Shown: positions 26,785-36,094, numbered from the stretch's first letter. The stretch: 64,000 nucleotides of DNA from JAPOVO01 sp026708165 (GCA_965208775.1 OZ242360.1:868001-932000), one strand, 5' to 3'. Program-made: numbers and translations. The notes: a model not told the origin generated them from the sequence alone.

Positions 26785-26829
26785 CGTCAGGTCCTTTCCA
26801 GGTTGACGCGGTCGCCGCACCGCCCCAAC

Positions 26830-27837
26830 CTAACCTCCATACGGCAGTCGGATCTTGGAGTTGTCTCGGGCCATTGACACCTCTGCCCCTAGGCAGGCTT
26901 CATGAGTATTGACAGCGTCCCTCAAGTCCACGTGGGAGTCCTTGCCTTCCAGGATGCACTCGATCAGGTGGTCGATCTGCCCTTGGAACGGATGGTGCGC
27001 CACGTCGGCGCTGTCCGGCTCTATCGAGGGAATGAAAGTCCAGTCGTTCTGCGCCGGTGTGAAGTGTGAGTACAAATGGCCGTTACGGAATGTGCCTTCC
27101 GAACCGAAGACCTCCACATTGAACACGTAAGGCATCCTCGACTCTCCTATGCAGGAGACCTTGCCGATCCGCCCGTTGGCGAACTCCACAAGCGTGGTCA
27201 TGTTGGCGTTGCTGACGTTGTTCGGATTCACGTCCACGCCGAGCGCCGTTACCGACACGATGTCTGACTCCATCAGGTACCGCGCCATGTCAACCGCGTG
27301 GCAGCCGCCCAGCAACATACTCGTCTGCTCCTGCTCCCACGCCCCATCTCTGCCCCGCACCCACAGCGGATGCCAGTAGTCGGTCTGAACGTAGAAAACT
27401 TCACCTAGCGCCCCGGCGCCTATGAGCGTCTTCAGATTGATGATCATCTCGTTCCAGTGCAACACGAAGCTCACCACCGTCTTCACGCCCGCCTCCTGTA
27501 CGGCGCGGTCCATGGCGTGCAGCTCCTCGAAGCTTGTTGCCACCGGCTTCTCGACCAGCATGTGCTTGCCGGCCTCGGCGCCGAGGATGGCCTCCCGCGA
27601 GTGATTCTCCGCGGGCGTGCAGATCGAAAACACGTCGATTCCAGCATCGGCCAGGAACTCCTCGTAGTCGGTGTAGATCGCGCAGTCCAGCCCGAACATA
27701 TCCCGCTTCGATTCCGCCGAGGCGCGCGTCCGGCTGCCGATGGCGCGGACTTCGCAGTGTGGATTCGCCAAGTAGGACCTGATGTGCTCCGTCGAGACGT
27801 TTCCCGCACCCCAGATGGCGGCTCCCAGGGTTTCCAT
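26830..27837 (-). CDS. Gfo/Idh/MocA-family oxidoreductase (4)
   Basis: This 335-residue enzyme has AAIWGAGNVSTEHIRSY at the N-terminus, SICTPAENHSREAI, the complete HMLVEKPVATS motif, and GGCHAVDMARYLM in the substrate domain. It is closely similar to the product at 18724. ATG 27837 has GGAGG eight bases upstream; a GTG three codons earlier is possible. It heads a two-gene unit with member 3 and is divergent from the sugar ABC importer at 28103, which supports a role in oxidising an imported sugar or polyol. Confidence 0.93.
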   Translation of the reverse strand: METLGAAIWGAGNVSTEHIRSYLANPHCEVRAIGSRTRASAESKRDMFGLDCAIYTDYEEFLADAGIDVFSICTPAENHSREAILGAEAGKHMLVEKPVATSFEELHAMDRAVQEAGVKTVVSFVLHWNEMIINLKTLIGAGALGEVFYVQTDYWHPLWVRGRDGAWEQEQTSMLLGGCHAVDMARYLMESDIVSVTALGVDVNPNNVSNANMTTLVEFANGRIGKVSCIGESRMPYVFNVEVFGSEGTFRNGHLYSHFTPAQNDWTFIPSIEPDSADVAHHPFQGQIDHLIECILEGKDSHVDLRDAVNTHEACLGAEVSMARDNSKIRLPYGG

Positions 27838-28102
27838 TGCAAACACCTCCGTCTATCTATTACAAAGCCCCGTCGTCCCGAATGTATCAGATCGGCAGCG
27901 CACCTAGACTTGGCTAAGCTGCGTCATTTAGGATATTCGCCAATCGCCGCGGCTGTCGGATGATCGTATCCGGACTAGGCCCGGTGTGATGCGGCAATTA
28001 CCATATGCCGCGCGGCTGGACAGCAGACAGCGGACGACAAGAAGGGGGTAGCAGGGAACAGGAAATGAGACGTTTGTTCGTCTACGTGGAACCGGCTCGA
28101 GC

Positions 28103-29329
28103 GTGGTAACCACGCAGTGGTCAGGACAAACTTACGGGTCAGGTAAGCCCGAGTTCGTCGGCTCAAGCCGCGCCGCTTGGTTTGCCCTCTTCATTTCCCT
28201 CGCATACCTGCTACCGGCGTTCTTTCTCTTCTTGTGGTTCGTCTTTGTCGACCAAAAGGTAGGGATCGGCCCCGTAGCCGCCGTGACCGACATTCCGGTG
28301 CTAAAGGGGTTCCCGACGCTGGCCCTGATCGGCATCATCGGCTCAGGGGTGCTCTTCCTGATACGGCCCTACGAGCAGTTCCTGAGGCTCCTCCCCCCGA
28401 CGCTGAGAGAAAGTTTCGAAATGCGCGCGCCTATTCGAAGACGCCAGCGCCAGTCGCTTTATTGGGGCTATTCCTTCGCCTTGCCCTGGATCATCGGTTT
28501 CCTGCTGCTGACGTTGTACCCGATGGTCTTCTCGCTCATCATCGCATTCTTCAAGTGGGACATCGTGCGCGATCCGCAGTTCGTCGGATTCGACAACTTC
28601 ACCAAGCTCTTCTTCCGCGACAAGCTCTACGACGTAACCATCAAGAACGACTTTTTCTACGCGTTCACGCAGGTGCCGGCCTACTTGGTCGTATCGCTCG
28701 GCGTCGCACTGCTAATGAATCAGGCGGTGCGCGGCATCCGGCTGTACCGGACGCTCTACTACCTGCCCGCGGTGCTGGCGGGACCCGCGATCCTGCTTCT
28801 GTACATATACATTTTCGACCCGAGCCTCGGCGTCGTGAATCAGATTCTGAGAGGGTGGTTCGGGATGAGCAACCCGCCGCTCTGGTTCCAGCACGAGATA
28901 TGGTCGAAGCCAACCTTCATTTTGACCTCGCTTTTCTACGCCGGGACGAGCATGGTGATCTACCTGGCGGGTCTCCAAGGGGTCCCCCAACACCTCTATG
29001 AAGCCGCTGAGGTCGACGGAGCCAACCGCTGGTTCAAGTTCTGGAACGTCACGCTCCCGATGATTACTCCTACCATCTTCTTCAACCTGGTGCTCGGCTT
29101 CATCAACGCATTTCAGATTTTCGAGGGGATTTACGTCATCACCCAGGGAGGGCCTCTCAACTCCACGTACTTCTATGCATATCTGATCTACGAGACTGCG
29201 TTCCAGCACCTGAAGATGGGGTACGCCTCGGCTATGGCCTGGGTCCTCTTCGTGATCATCATGTTCCTGACGATGGTCCAGTTCAAGCTGGCCACTAAAT
29301 GGGTCTACTACGAGGCGGAGCAGAGGTAG
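28103..29329 (+). CDS. Sugar ABC transporter permease, MalF/UgpA type
   Basis: This 408-residue inner-membrane permease has the CUT1 core in its last 290 residues, including the cytoplasmic coupling loop YEAAEVDGANRWFKFWNVTLP that contacts the ATPase. About 110 residues precede the core and contain two extra hydrophobic segments (near 25-50 and 70-90). Such a long N-terminal section is uncommon in small sugar permeases, although MalF itself has extra helices. The start is GTG 28103. The partner permease begins seven bases after its stop. No ATP-binding subunit gene is present here, so a shared MsmX-like ATPase is likely. Confidence 0.93.
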   Translation: MVTTQWSGQTYGSGKPEFVGSSRAAWFALFISLAYLLPAFFLFLWFVFVDQKVGIGPVAAVTDIPVLKGFPTLALIGIIGSGVLFLIRPYEQFLRLLPPTLRESFEMRAPIRRRQRQSLYWGYSFALPWIIGFLLLTLYPMVFSLIIAFFKWDIVRDPQFVGFDNFTKLFFRDKLYDVTIKNDFFYAFTQVPAYLVVSLGVALLMNQAVRGIRLYRTLYYLPAVLAGPAILLLYIYIFDPSLGVVNQILRGWFGMSNPPLWFQHEIWSKPTFILTSLFYAGTSMVIYLAGLQGVPQHLYEAAEVDGANRWFKFWNVTLPMITPTIFFNLVLGFINAFQIFEGIYVITQGGPLNSTYFYAYLIYETAFQHLKMGYASAMAWVLFVIIMFLTMVQFKLATKWVYYEAEQR

Positions 29330-29335
29330 CGTCGC

Positions 29336-30268
29336 GTGGAGAGCGTGGGAGTCGAGCAAGTCCAGGTAGCCGCGGTCGAAGCCGCCAGGTCACGGCGGCG
29401 GCGGAACGTACTGCACTACATCGAGCGCGCAATAATCTACATCCTGCTCTCGTCCGGGGCACTGATCTTCCTGTTCCCTCTCTGGTGGATGCTCTCAACC
29501 TCCCTCAAGAACCTCGAGCAGACGTTCCCCGACGTCGGAACGCCTGTCGTCGAGCAAATCGTTCCCAACCCGATCGTCTTCCAAAACTACCTCGACGTAG
29601 TCACGAGCACCGCCTGGCACAACTACTTCCTCAACAGCACCGTCATGACGCTTGGCAGCGTTATCGGGCAGGTGCTTACGGCATCGCTTGCGGCATTCGC
29701 ATTCGCACGCCTGCGCTGGCCGGGCCGCGACGGCATGTTCATTCTGGTTCTGGCGACGATGATGCTGCCTTACCAGGTCACTCTGATACCGCAGTTCCTC
29801 ATCTTTTCGGGCAAGGCCCCGCTGCCATTCCCCGTCGTCACCAACACCTTCTGGCCGTTCTGGTTCCCGTCATTCCTGGGTGGAGGTGCCTTCTCGATAT
29901 TCCTGCTCAGGCAGTTCATGCTCAGCCTGCCGATCGAGCTTGACGAGGCGGCCACTATCGACGGCGCGGGGCCCGGCACTATCTACGCGCGGCTCATAGT
30001 TCCGCAGATGTACCCCGCGCTCGCCACCATCGCCATCTTTTCCATGCAGGCTCACTGGAACGCGCTTTTACAGCCGGTCGTATACCTGAGTAAGACTGCC
30101 AACTTCACGGTTGTGCAGGGACTCTTGCAGTACCAGACCCAGACCGAAGTCGAATGGAACCAGTTGATGGCGGCCTCGGTGTTGGTAATGTTGCCTCCTC
30201 TGCTGCTCTTCTTCTTCGCCCAGCGATACTTCATCGAAGGCATTTCGCTTACAGGCATCAAGGGCTAG
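29336..30268 (+). CDS. Sugar ABC transporter permease, MalG/UgpE type
   Basis: This 310-residue partner permease has six predicted membrane helices, the first at about 33-55 (YILLSSGALIFLFPLWWML), and the coupling loop DEAATIDGAGPGTIYARLIVP. It pairs with the MalF-like permease to form the translocation channel for a sugar or oligosaccharide. It starts at GTG 29336, six bases after the previous stop. The binding-protein gene follows after 318 bases, so the lipoprotein may be expressed separately and more strongly. Confidence 0.94.
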   Translation: MESVGVEQVQVAAVEAARSRRRRNVLHYIERAIIYILLSSGALIFLFPLWWMLSTSLKNLEQTFPDVGTPVVEQIVPNPIVFQNYLDVVTSTAWHNYFLNSTVMTLGSVIGQVLTASLAAFAFARLRWPGRDGMFILVLATMMLPYQVTLIPQFLIFSGKAPLPFPVVTNTFWPFWFPSFLGGGAFSIFLLRQFMLSLPIELDEAATIDGAGPGTIYARLIVPQMYPALATIAIFSMQAHWNALLQPVVYLSKTANFTVVQGLLQYQTQTEVEWNQLMAASVLVMLPPLLLFFFAQRYFIEGISLTGIKG

Positions 30269-30586
30269 TTATCTGACGTACCATCGATCGCCCACCGATC
30301 GGTGCGATTGCGCAGCATCTGATCGGCAACCGCCGCGAACGCTTGGTGTTTCACAGGTTTAACCTCGATAAAATCTGCTACCATCAGTGCACCAACGGGT
30401 ACAGAGGCTGCGATGAAAATCGAGAGTTCAGCCTAGTTGCAGAAAAGGGGGGAAGTCCGGATTCTTTTGTAGTTGCCAACGCTCGACCGCTAATGTGTTC
30501 GCGGTCAGCAGGCGTCCATTACCGTAGATACCGCCCCGCCAACGTTCGAATTCGGGCGGTAAGAGTGAGGAGGAACATTTAGGTTC
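30269..30586. other. 318-base gap before the binding-protein gene
   Basis: No gene is seen. A small hairpin (CGATCG, CCCAC loop, CGATCG, 30285-30301) follows the permease stop and could end part of the transcripts. A GATAAAAT box lies near 30367-30374, and GAGGAGG immediately before 30587 is the ribosome site of the binding protein. A separate promoter for the binding protein is plausible. Confidence 0.4.
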
Positions 30587-32071
30587 ATGAGTGAAACAGA
30601 CACTGAGTTTGGACGGACTGGTCCGAGAAAGCTGAGCCGGCGCGGTCTGCTGCGCGCCGGTTTGGTCGGAACGATCGCCCTCGCCGGGACCGCGGCCCTT
30701 GCCGGATGCGGCGAGGAAGAAGAGGAAGCGATGGCCCCGGCCGCCACCAAGGCCGCGACCGAGGCTCCCGTAGCGACAGCCGCTCCGGAAGCGCCCGCGC
30801 AAGAGGAGGCGGTCACAATCTCGGTCTGGATCGTCAACCAGAACGATGACACCAAGAAGGTGCACGAAGAGAAGATCTATCCCGACTTCGAGGCCGCAAA
30901 CCCCTCGATCAAGATCGAGCACCGCTGGCTGACCTGGGCCAAGAACATCGAGACGATTCTTACGGCCTTCGCCGGTGACGCTCCGCCCGACATCTTTGAG
31001 CTCGGCGCGTCGCACTCGGTCACGTTCTCCGACCGGGGACAGCTCTTCAACATTGATCCGTGGCTGGCCGCGTGGGAAGGCACTTCCGACTTCTTCCCGC
31101 AAGGTCTTCAGACGCCGTTCTGGAACGGTCACATGTGGGGACTCCCGCACCTGATCGCGCCGCGTACCGTCTTCTGGCGGCAGGACATCTTCGACGAGGT
31201 CGGCATCACCAGCGTGCCCGAAACGTGGGAAGACGTCGTCGAGGCCACCGGCAAGATGACCACGGTCGAAGACGGGCAGTTGATTCGCGAAGGTATGAAC
31301 TGGGTCGGCATCCAGGAATACCACGCGATGTACTACGCGATCTCGTCCACTCCCGTTATTGTCGATGGTAAGTCGACGCTGAACAGTGACGACGGGGTCA
31401 CGACTTTGCAGTACTTGGTGGACCGTTGGGACGCCACCGGCGGCCAAGCGGGCGGAGTCGAATTGCCCGAATCGCCGATTCCGTACTTCGTCACCGGCCA
31501 GCAGGCGACCGTCTACACCAACATGGGCGGCTCCGTGCGACAGGTGAAGCGCCACAAGCCTGAACTGCTGGACTCGATCATCGTCGAGAAGCCCCCGGTC
31601 CCGGGTGGCGACGTCTACAAGGCTTCGGACCCCGGCGTGGTGGCCCCGGTCGTGCAGTCCTTCAACGACTGGATGGCGGTGTCGGCGTTCATCAAGCACG
31701 AGGACCAGACTTGGGAAGTCCTCCAGCATCTGATGACGCCCGAGAACCTGCTTCTCTACAACGAGACCTTGTTCTTCATCCCGCCGAGAAAGTCGGCGGC
31801 GGACCAAGGCTTCGTGCTCGAAGACCACAACCCGTCGATGGTTAACCTGCTGAACAACTATGGCATTACGGCGCCCAAGATGCCGTCGCAGCGTGAGTTC
31901 TACAAGGCCGGGCAGGACCAGTTCCAGGAAGCTCGGTTCCACAAGGTCGGCGTCGAAGAGGCTATGGCGCTCGTGGAAGAGGGGCAAAACCAGGTCTTGG
32001 CAGATGCCGACTTCACAGGCGGCATATACCCGAACGACGACATCCGCGAGGTGCCCGTCAGCTTCGGCTAG
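30587..32071 (+). CDS. Sugar ABC transporter solute-binding lipoprotein, Tat-type
   Basis: The 494-residue protein has a Tat signal (KLSRRGLLRAGLVG) followed by a lipobox LAGC near residue 44 and a run of glutamates. A low-complexity Ala/Pro/Thr linker joins it to a periplasmic-binding fold of the family 1 sugar type: ISVWIVNQNDD, FAGDAPPDIFELG, TPFWNGHMWGLPH and YAISSTPVIVDGKSTL. It would be anchored to the membrane and deliver a sugar to the two permeases upstream. Use of Tat suggests folding before export. ATG 30587 has a GAGGAGG site. Confidence 0.93.
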   Translation: MSETDTEFGRTGPRKLSRRGLLRAGLVGTIALAGTAALAGCGEEEEEAMAPAATKAATEAPVATAAPEAPAQEEAVTISVWIVNQNDDTKKVHEEKIYPDFEAANPSIKIEHRWLTWAKNIETILTAFAGDAPPDIFELGASHSVTFSDRGQLFNIDPWLAAWEGTSDFFPQGLQTPFWNGHMWGLPHLIAPRTVFWRQDIFDEVGITSVPETWEDVVEATGKMTTVEDGQLIREGMNWVGIQEYHAMYYAISSTPVIVDGKSTLNSDDGVTTLQYLVDRWDATGGQAGGVELPESPIPYFVTGQQATVYTNMGGSVRQVKRHKPELLDSIIVEKPPVPGGDVYKASDPGVVAPVVQSFNDWMAVSAFIKHEDQTWEVLQHLMTPENLLLYNETLFFIPPRKSAADQGFVLEDHNPSMVNLLNNYGITAPKMPSQREFYKAGQDQFQEARFHKVGVEEAMALVEEGQNQVLADADFTGGIYPNDDIREVPVSFG

Positions 32072-32110
32072 AGGCCAAAACCGGCGCGAGCCGACCGCTC
32101 GCCCGGAAAG

Positions 32111-32143
32111 CGCCCCGGCGTGCCAACATGGCGCGCCGGGGCG
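32111..32143 (+). terminator. Strong hairpin after the binding-protein gene
   Basis: CGCCCCGGCGTGCC pairs with GGCGCGCCGGGGCG around AACAT, giving a 14-bp stem with one T-G wobble. It lies 40 bases after the stop of the binding protein. The tail TGATGCTTGTTAAT is only mildly T-rich, so it may act as a terminator or as a 3' stabilising stem. Confidence 0.6.
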
Positions 32144-32160
32144 TGATGCTTGTTAATACT

Positions 32161-32397
32161 CCCTCTCCCTCGACGGGAGAGGGTTGGGGTGAGGGTGTCC
32201 CCTAGCGCCTCTACACGTCATTCCAGCGGAAGCCGGAATCCGGAAAGGGCGCGCCGCCCAGACCGGCGTCGGATCTCCCGCAAATCATCCATGCATCCGA
32301 TTGCAAGCCATTCCCCAACTCCTGGATTCGGGATCGAGTCCGGAATGACAATCGAGACTGGCGCCCCTCCCTTGATATGACAGGGTTGGGGCGAGGG
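32161..32397. repeat. Composite intergenic repeat cluster
   Basis: CCCTCTCCC and GGGAGAGGG form a 9-bp hairpin (32161-32183) continuing into GGGTTGGGGTGAGGG (32181-32195). A second, decayed copy ends GGGTTGGGGCGAGGG (32383-32397). Between them are two REP-like palindromes in opposite orientation: ATTCC...GGAAT at 32220-32239 and its reversed relative at 32326-32346, each with one mismatch in the stem. No gene is seen in this 351-base gap (32072-32422). Confidence 0.7.
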
Positions 32398-32422
32398 CCT
32401 TAGCCCGCGGGCAGACCCGCCT

Positions 32423-33274
32423 CTACTGCTTCGTGACTATCGTGGCAGTCAGCGAGTCGTGCAGGCCCTGGCGACGATCGCTCGCGGGCGACAGGCTCGC
32501 AACGATAGGCGAGAGAACCGGAAGCACCACAAGCAGGATAGGCAAGACCTGCTCGTCTAGGAAGAATGATTCTCTATCGAACCCTCGCACGAATAGCGTT
32601 ACGAAAAACGGCACGTACGAAACCGCCAACAGTATCAGCATGTGCCAGATATGCCGCCGGTCGCCCGCCGTAATCGAGTAGATATTCCCTAGCAAAAACG
32701 CCTGCATGATGATCACGAATGGCAAGTACTGGACCATCTGCATCCACTTGTCTCCTCGGGTTACGCGTGACAGGAGCTCGAGCTCGCCAAGAAACAGCGG
32801 CATTAACGCGAACGTGACGAAGAAGAGAGTCCTCCAGGCAGCGTCGCCTGTCGTCGAGTACGACCCAGTGTTCAGGTCTACGATCCTGAGACCAAAGATC
32901 AACTTCCCCGGAGTTGCCCCCATCCGCACTTGAAAGGGAACGTAGTAGGCGATCGCAACAATCATGAACACGCCGCCGAAGATCGTGCCGAGGCCGACCC
33001 CGGTCAGGATGTAGTCGGTGTCTCCATTCAGCAGCCTTATCAGCCCGTCTAGCAGCAGGGACAGGACGAAGCTCACGCCCAGCACGACGGCTGCGTCGAT
33101 GGCGGCGGCCATAAGCCGCGGGCCCGCCGGGGCGGCCTCCAGACGTTTGGCGGCCTCCGAGCGCAACGGATATCGGCACGACGAGCAGTTCCGATCGTTG
33201 AGTAGGTTTTCCTCGCCGCATCTCGGGCATCTGATGCGATCGGTGTCCAGGACCTGCCTCTGATCGATAGCCAC
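32423..33274 (-). CDS. Zinc-ribbon RDD-family membrane protein
   Basis: The 283-residue protein starts with a zinc ribbon (CPRCGEENLLNDRNCSSC, about residues 16-33) and continues as an RDD-type membrane domain. The latter has RLMAAAIDAAVVLG as first helix, TPGKLIFGLRIVDLNTG as the RDD core loop, and the closing motif RRQGLHDSLTATIV. Additional hydrophobic segments near 165-185 and 205-250 give about six helices. RDD proteins are implicated in ion exchange or unknown membrane functions. GTG 33274 follows GGAGGAG. Confidence 0.85.
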   Translation of the reverse strand: MAIDQRQVLDTDRIRCPRCGEENLLNDRNCSSCRYPLRSEAAKRLEAAPAGPRLMAAAIDAAVVLGVSFVLSLLLDGLIRLLNGDTDYILTGVGLGTIFGGVFMIVAIAYYVPFQVRMGATPGKLIFGLRIVDLNTGSYSTTGDAAWRTLFFVTFALMPLFLGELELLSRVTRGDKWMQMVQYLPFVIIMQAFLLGNIYSITAGDRRHIWHMLILLAVSYVPFFVTLFVRGFDRESFFLDEQVLPILLVVLPVLSPIVASLSPASDRRQGLHDSLTATIVTKQ

Positions 33275-33419
33275 TTATCTCCTCCGCCTTTGCGAGGCGC
33301 TGCGAATTCCTAGCGCCTCTGCGCGCTGCCGTATATTAGCGAATTTTCGAACCAAACGATCGGGAACTTAGCGACCATTGTCAAGATTCGCGGCCGCTGG
33401 AAAATCCGCCCCCAGTTGG

Positions 33420-34445
33420 CTAGCTCATCCAGTCCAGGCACACGCCCCAGTAGCTCTCTTTGTCGTTGAGCAGCGACTCATAGGCATGCTTGATCTGCTC
33501 GGCCGGAAGTCGGTGCGAAATCAAATCGCGTACGTTGATCTTCCCCGACTCGACCATCTCGAAGATCGACACGAGATTTCCAACCGTCGAGTTGCGCATG
33601 CCCGTCGCCGGATGCATCGGTATCTTCCACTCGAGCGCGCTCTTGAAGTCGATCCACTTGTTATGGATGTCTCGCATCGCTGTGGTCAAATCTGATTTGT
33701 AAGACGCGCGCGGCGTACCTAAGAGAATCACTTCTCCGAACTGTGCGGTCACACTCGCAGCCTGTTCGACTACGGCCGAGTGCCCAACCGCGTCTACGGT
33801 GATCAGAGGGAGGTCCGTGCCTGTTAGCTCCCGAATCTGCGCTTCTACGTTGCCACCGCCTGGGATGACGTGATCGATCCCGACCCGCCTCGCCAAATCC
33901 CGGCGGGCGGCCATGGGGTCTATCCCGATCACCCGCGCTCCGGCAAGCTGAAAGAACTGGGCCGCCAGGTTCCCCACCACTCCAAGACCGAATACTGCCA
34001 CTCGATCATGTACTTGCACCGAACTGGTCTGCAACGCGGTTATCGCGACGCATGCCATCCGCGCCGCAGCCGCCTCCGAATAATCGATGCCATCCGGGAC
34101 CTCCACGACCAGACCGCGTCGTCCAGTCGTCGGCTGAACATGGTGGGACGCGTGCGGCCCCATGGTGAAGACCCGGGTTCCCTCGCTGAATCCCTCGTGA
34201 TCGTCTGCCGATGCCAGGATCCGCCCGACGTTGGCGTAACCGGGGACCTTGGGATACTCGTTCCAGGCGCCGGGCGTACGAACAGTCGGATCGATGCCCG
34301 TGTAATTGGCCAGTTCCGTCCCGGCGCTGATGAAGGTCGTCTCGGTCTCGATCAGCACTTCGCCCGGACCGGGTCGGTCCGGCAACTCGGCTGTCTCCAG
34401 CTCCACGTGATTCTCGCGTCGGACGATTGCCTGTCTTATACGCAT
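33420..34445 (-). CDS. Medium-chain dehydrogenase, zinc-site-variant (BchC-like group)
   Basis: This 341-residue MDR-fold enzyme has the GroES-like N-terminal domain and a Rossmann domain with VAVFGLGVVGNLAAQFFQLAG. At the place of the catalytic zinc cysteine it reads FISAGTELANYTG, as in the group related to bacteriochlorophyllide dehydrogenase and other zinc-variant dehydrogenases; no cysteine cluster for structural zinc is visible. ATG 34445 is preceded by AGGTGAG. An earlier start at 34472 would add nine residues. It is near the sugar importer and dehydrogenases and may oxidise a sugar-derived alcohol. Confidence 0.87.
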   Translation of the reverse strand: MRIRQAIVRRENHVELETAELPDRPGPGEVLIETETTFISAGTELANYTGIDPTVRTPGAWNEYPKVPGYANVGRILASADDHEGFSEGTRVFTMGPHASHHVQPTTGRRGLVVEVPDGIDYSEAAAARMACVAITALQTSSVQVHDRVAVFGLGVVGNLAAQFFQLAGARVIGIDPMAARRDLARRVGIDHVIPGGGNVEAQIRELTGTDLPLITVDAVGHSAVVEQAASVTAQFGEVILLGTPRASYKSDLTTAMRDIHNKWIDFKSALEWKIPMHPATGMRNSTVGNLVSIFEMVESGKINVRDLISHRLPAEQIKHAYESLLNDKESYWGVCLDWMS

Positions 34446-34589
34446 GGTCTCACCTGTCAGTCCGGCAATCATTTACATATGCTCCCTTTAGCCTAGAACA
34501 CAGTTCGATAGGCTAACCGGCTCTGCCGCTATCGATTCGACCCGCCCCAACACCACGGGGTTACCAAGCCGCCCGAAAGAGCCTGATCC

Positions 34590-35534
34590 TCAACTACCGG
34601 CTTGAAGCGACCCAAGCACGATGAACAGCTCGAACAGCTTTCCCGCAATTTCGTCCGGCGTTACCTCTTCCGCGTCAGTCGGAATGGCGATATCAAAGTC
34701 CTCGTTCCAATCGATTTCAACCTTGGACGGTTCCCCAGGACCAGGTTCGCTATAGGTGACGGTTACCGGATAGTAAGTAGCCGTGTCGAGGAAAACCTGC
34801 AATCCCGGCTGAGTGGCGTCTTCCAACACGAAACAAGTGCGCTCATCCCGGCAAGGCTCGACCCCCACCGCGCTGAGTTGCCCCTCCAACGCCGCTGTCG
34901 CAGCAAACGTTGCTATATCTGCGAAAGGACTCTCGGCTCCTTCAGCCGTCAGCCAGCCGGTGCTCTCGCCGCCGGACCCACCCGAAATGTACATGCGATC
35001 ACCGGCGGTGATGATTTCGTACTTAGCAGTACCGAGTGGAGTCGACGCTTCGAAGACGACTCTCGACACTTCCTTCTCCGTTTCAATTTCTGCCGTAAAG
35101 ACTATGGTTACACCCTCGGGAGCATCCATATCTAAGGCCAGGTGAATCGTACGTGGCAGACTCTCGATCACTTCGGCGACCAGGCGCTCCATGTCGAAAT
35201 CGTCTATCGAAACTGCCGCCGAGGCCGGCTCCGGCGTGGCCGTCGGCATCGGGGTAGGGGTGGGAGGCTGTCGCGTGGGACTCGGCGTCGGTTCGGACGC
35301 GGCCGTCGGAGTTGGGACCGGCGTTGAAGTCGGCTCGGGCGCGCTCGTGGGCGTTGGCGCGGCGACCGCCGTGGGAACCGGATCGGGACTCGCCGTGGCT
35401 GCGGGCGCTGCCGTGAGAGCCTGCGCCTGCTGAGTTGGAGCCGCCGGGGAAGCTTCGGGCTCGCTGCCGGAATCGCACGCAACCGCAAGACACAGCGCCG
35501 CTATCAAGACCGACCAAAGCAAAACGCGACGCAT
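34590..35534 (-). CDS. Pro/Thr-rich surface lipoprotein
   Basis: The 314-residue protein has a lipoprotein signal with lipobox LAVAC (C20). A linker of about 85 residues made of Pro, Thr, Ala and Ser (PTPTSAPEPTSTPVPTPT and similar) follows. Then comes a globular domain with alternating strands (IVFTAEIETEKEVSRVVFEA, KYEIITAGDRMYIS, FVLEDATQPGLQVFLDTATY). The globular part resembles LppX/LprG-like or outer-membrane LolA/LolB-type lipid-binding folds, but I cannot fix this by eye. It should be anchored outside the cytoplasmic membrane, with the linker spanning the wall. The start is ATG 35534. Confidence 0.75.
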   Translation of the reverse strand: MRRVLLWSVLIAALCLAVACDSGSEPEASPAAPTQQAQALTAAPAATASPDPVPTAVAAPTPTSAPEPTSTPVPTPTAASEPTPSPTRQPPTPTPMPTATPEPASAAVSIDDFDMERLVAEVIESLPRTIHLALDMDAPEGVTIVFTAEIETEKEVSRVVFEASTPLGTAKYEIITAGDRMYISGGSGGESTGWLTAEGAESPFADIATFAATAALEGQLSAVGVEPCRDERTCFVLEDATQPGLQVFLDTATYYPVTVTYSEPGPGEPSKVEIDWNEDFDIAIPTDAEEVTPDEIAGKLFELFIVLGSLQAGS

Positions 35535-35723
35535 TGAAGTCAAAGGCGCATCCTCGCAAGGCTGTCTGCCTCGAAGACTCTCAACGTTGGTTCGATCATA
35601 GGACACCGCCATCGTGCTGATTCAGACTTCACAAGCACGAACCCTGTGCTTAGGCCCTCGCTCCGGGATGGGGGAACGCGCCAATCCGTTATCAGGCCCT
35701 GATTCCCCGGCTAATATCGACGT

Positions 35724-35951
35724 ATGGACTTCAGCTCTACCGCACGCCTCTTAATCGGCTTGGGAGTGTTACTGATCCTGGCGGGTGCCGTCCTGCTCGC
35801 GGTCGGAAAGCTCCCGGGGCTGGGACGGCTCCCCGGCGATCTGGCCATCGAGCGCGGAGGCATCAGGTTCTTCTTCCCAATCGTGACCATGCTCGTCGTA
35901 AGCGTGGTGCTTACCGTGATCGCCAATCTGTTCCTTCGATTCTGGCGCTAG
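35724..35951 (+). CDS. DUF2905-family small membrane protein
   Basis: This 75-residue protein has two hydrophobic helices (about 7-28 and 48-72) joined by GKLPGLGRLPGDLAIERGG. This loop, with G-x-L-P-G-D-I/L-x-I/V-x-R, is the hallmark of DUF2905. The family is widespread, small and of unknown function. A TAATAT box lies nine bases before the ATG, so any transcript from it would have a very short leader. No operon partner is seen. Confidence 0.85.
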   Translation: MDFSSTARLLIGLGVLLILAGAVLLAVGKLPGLGRLPGDLAIERGGIRFFFPIVTMLVVSVVLTVIANLFLRFWR

Positions 35952-36019
35952 CCAGGAAGTAGGCGCATAAGGCTCACGGGGCGCTGACCGCCGCACCGCC
36001 TGCCTCAATTGGCAAAGGC

Positions 36020-36094
36020 TGGTACCCCCGAGGCGATTCGAACGCCTGCACCCGGCTCCGGAGGCCGGTGCTCTATCCACTGAGCTACGGGGGC
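36020..36094 (-). tRNA. tRNA-Arg (anticodon CCG)
   Basis: On the minus strand the sequence folds as a full cloverleaf. The acceptor stem is GCCCCCG/CGGGGGT, the D arm GCTC/GAGC, the anticodon stem CCGGC/GCCGG around CTCCGGA (anticodon CCG, reading CGG), and the T arm AGGCG/CGCCT with TTCGAAT. The discriminator is A and CCA is encoded. The total is 75 bases including CCA. Confidence 0.97.

Noticed and set aside
30428..31987. Open frame of 519 codons on the minus strand opposite the binding-protein gene
   Set aside because: It runs antisense through a Tat lipoprotein with clear family motifs and has low-complexity content and no ribosome site. It is a by-product of G+C-rich codon use.
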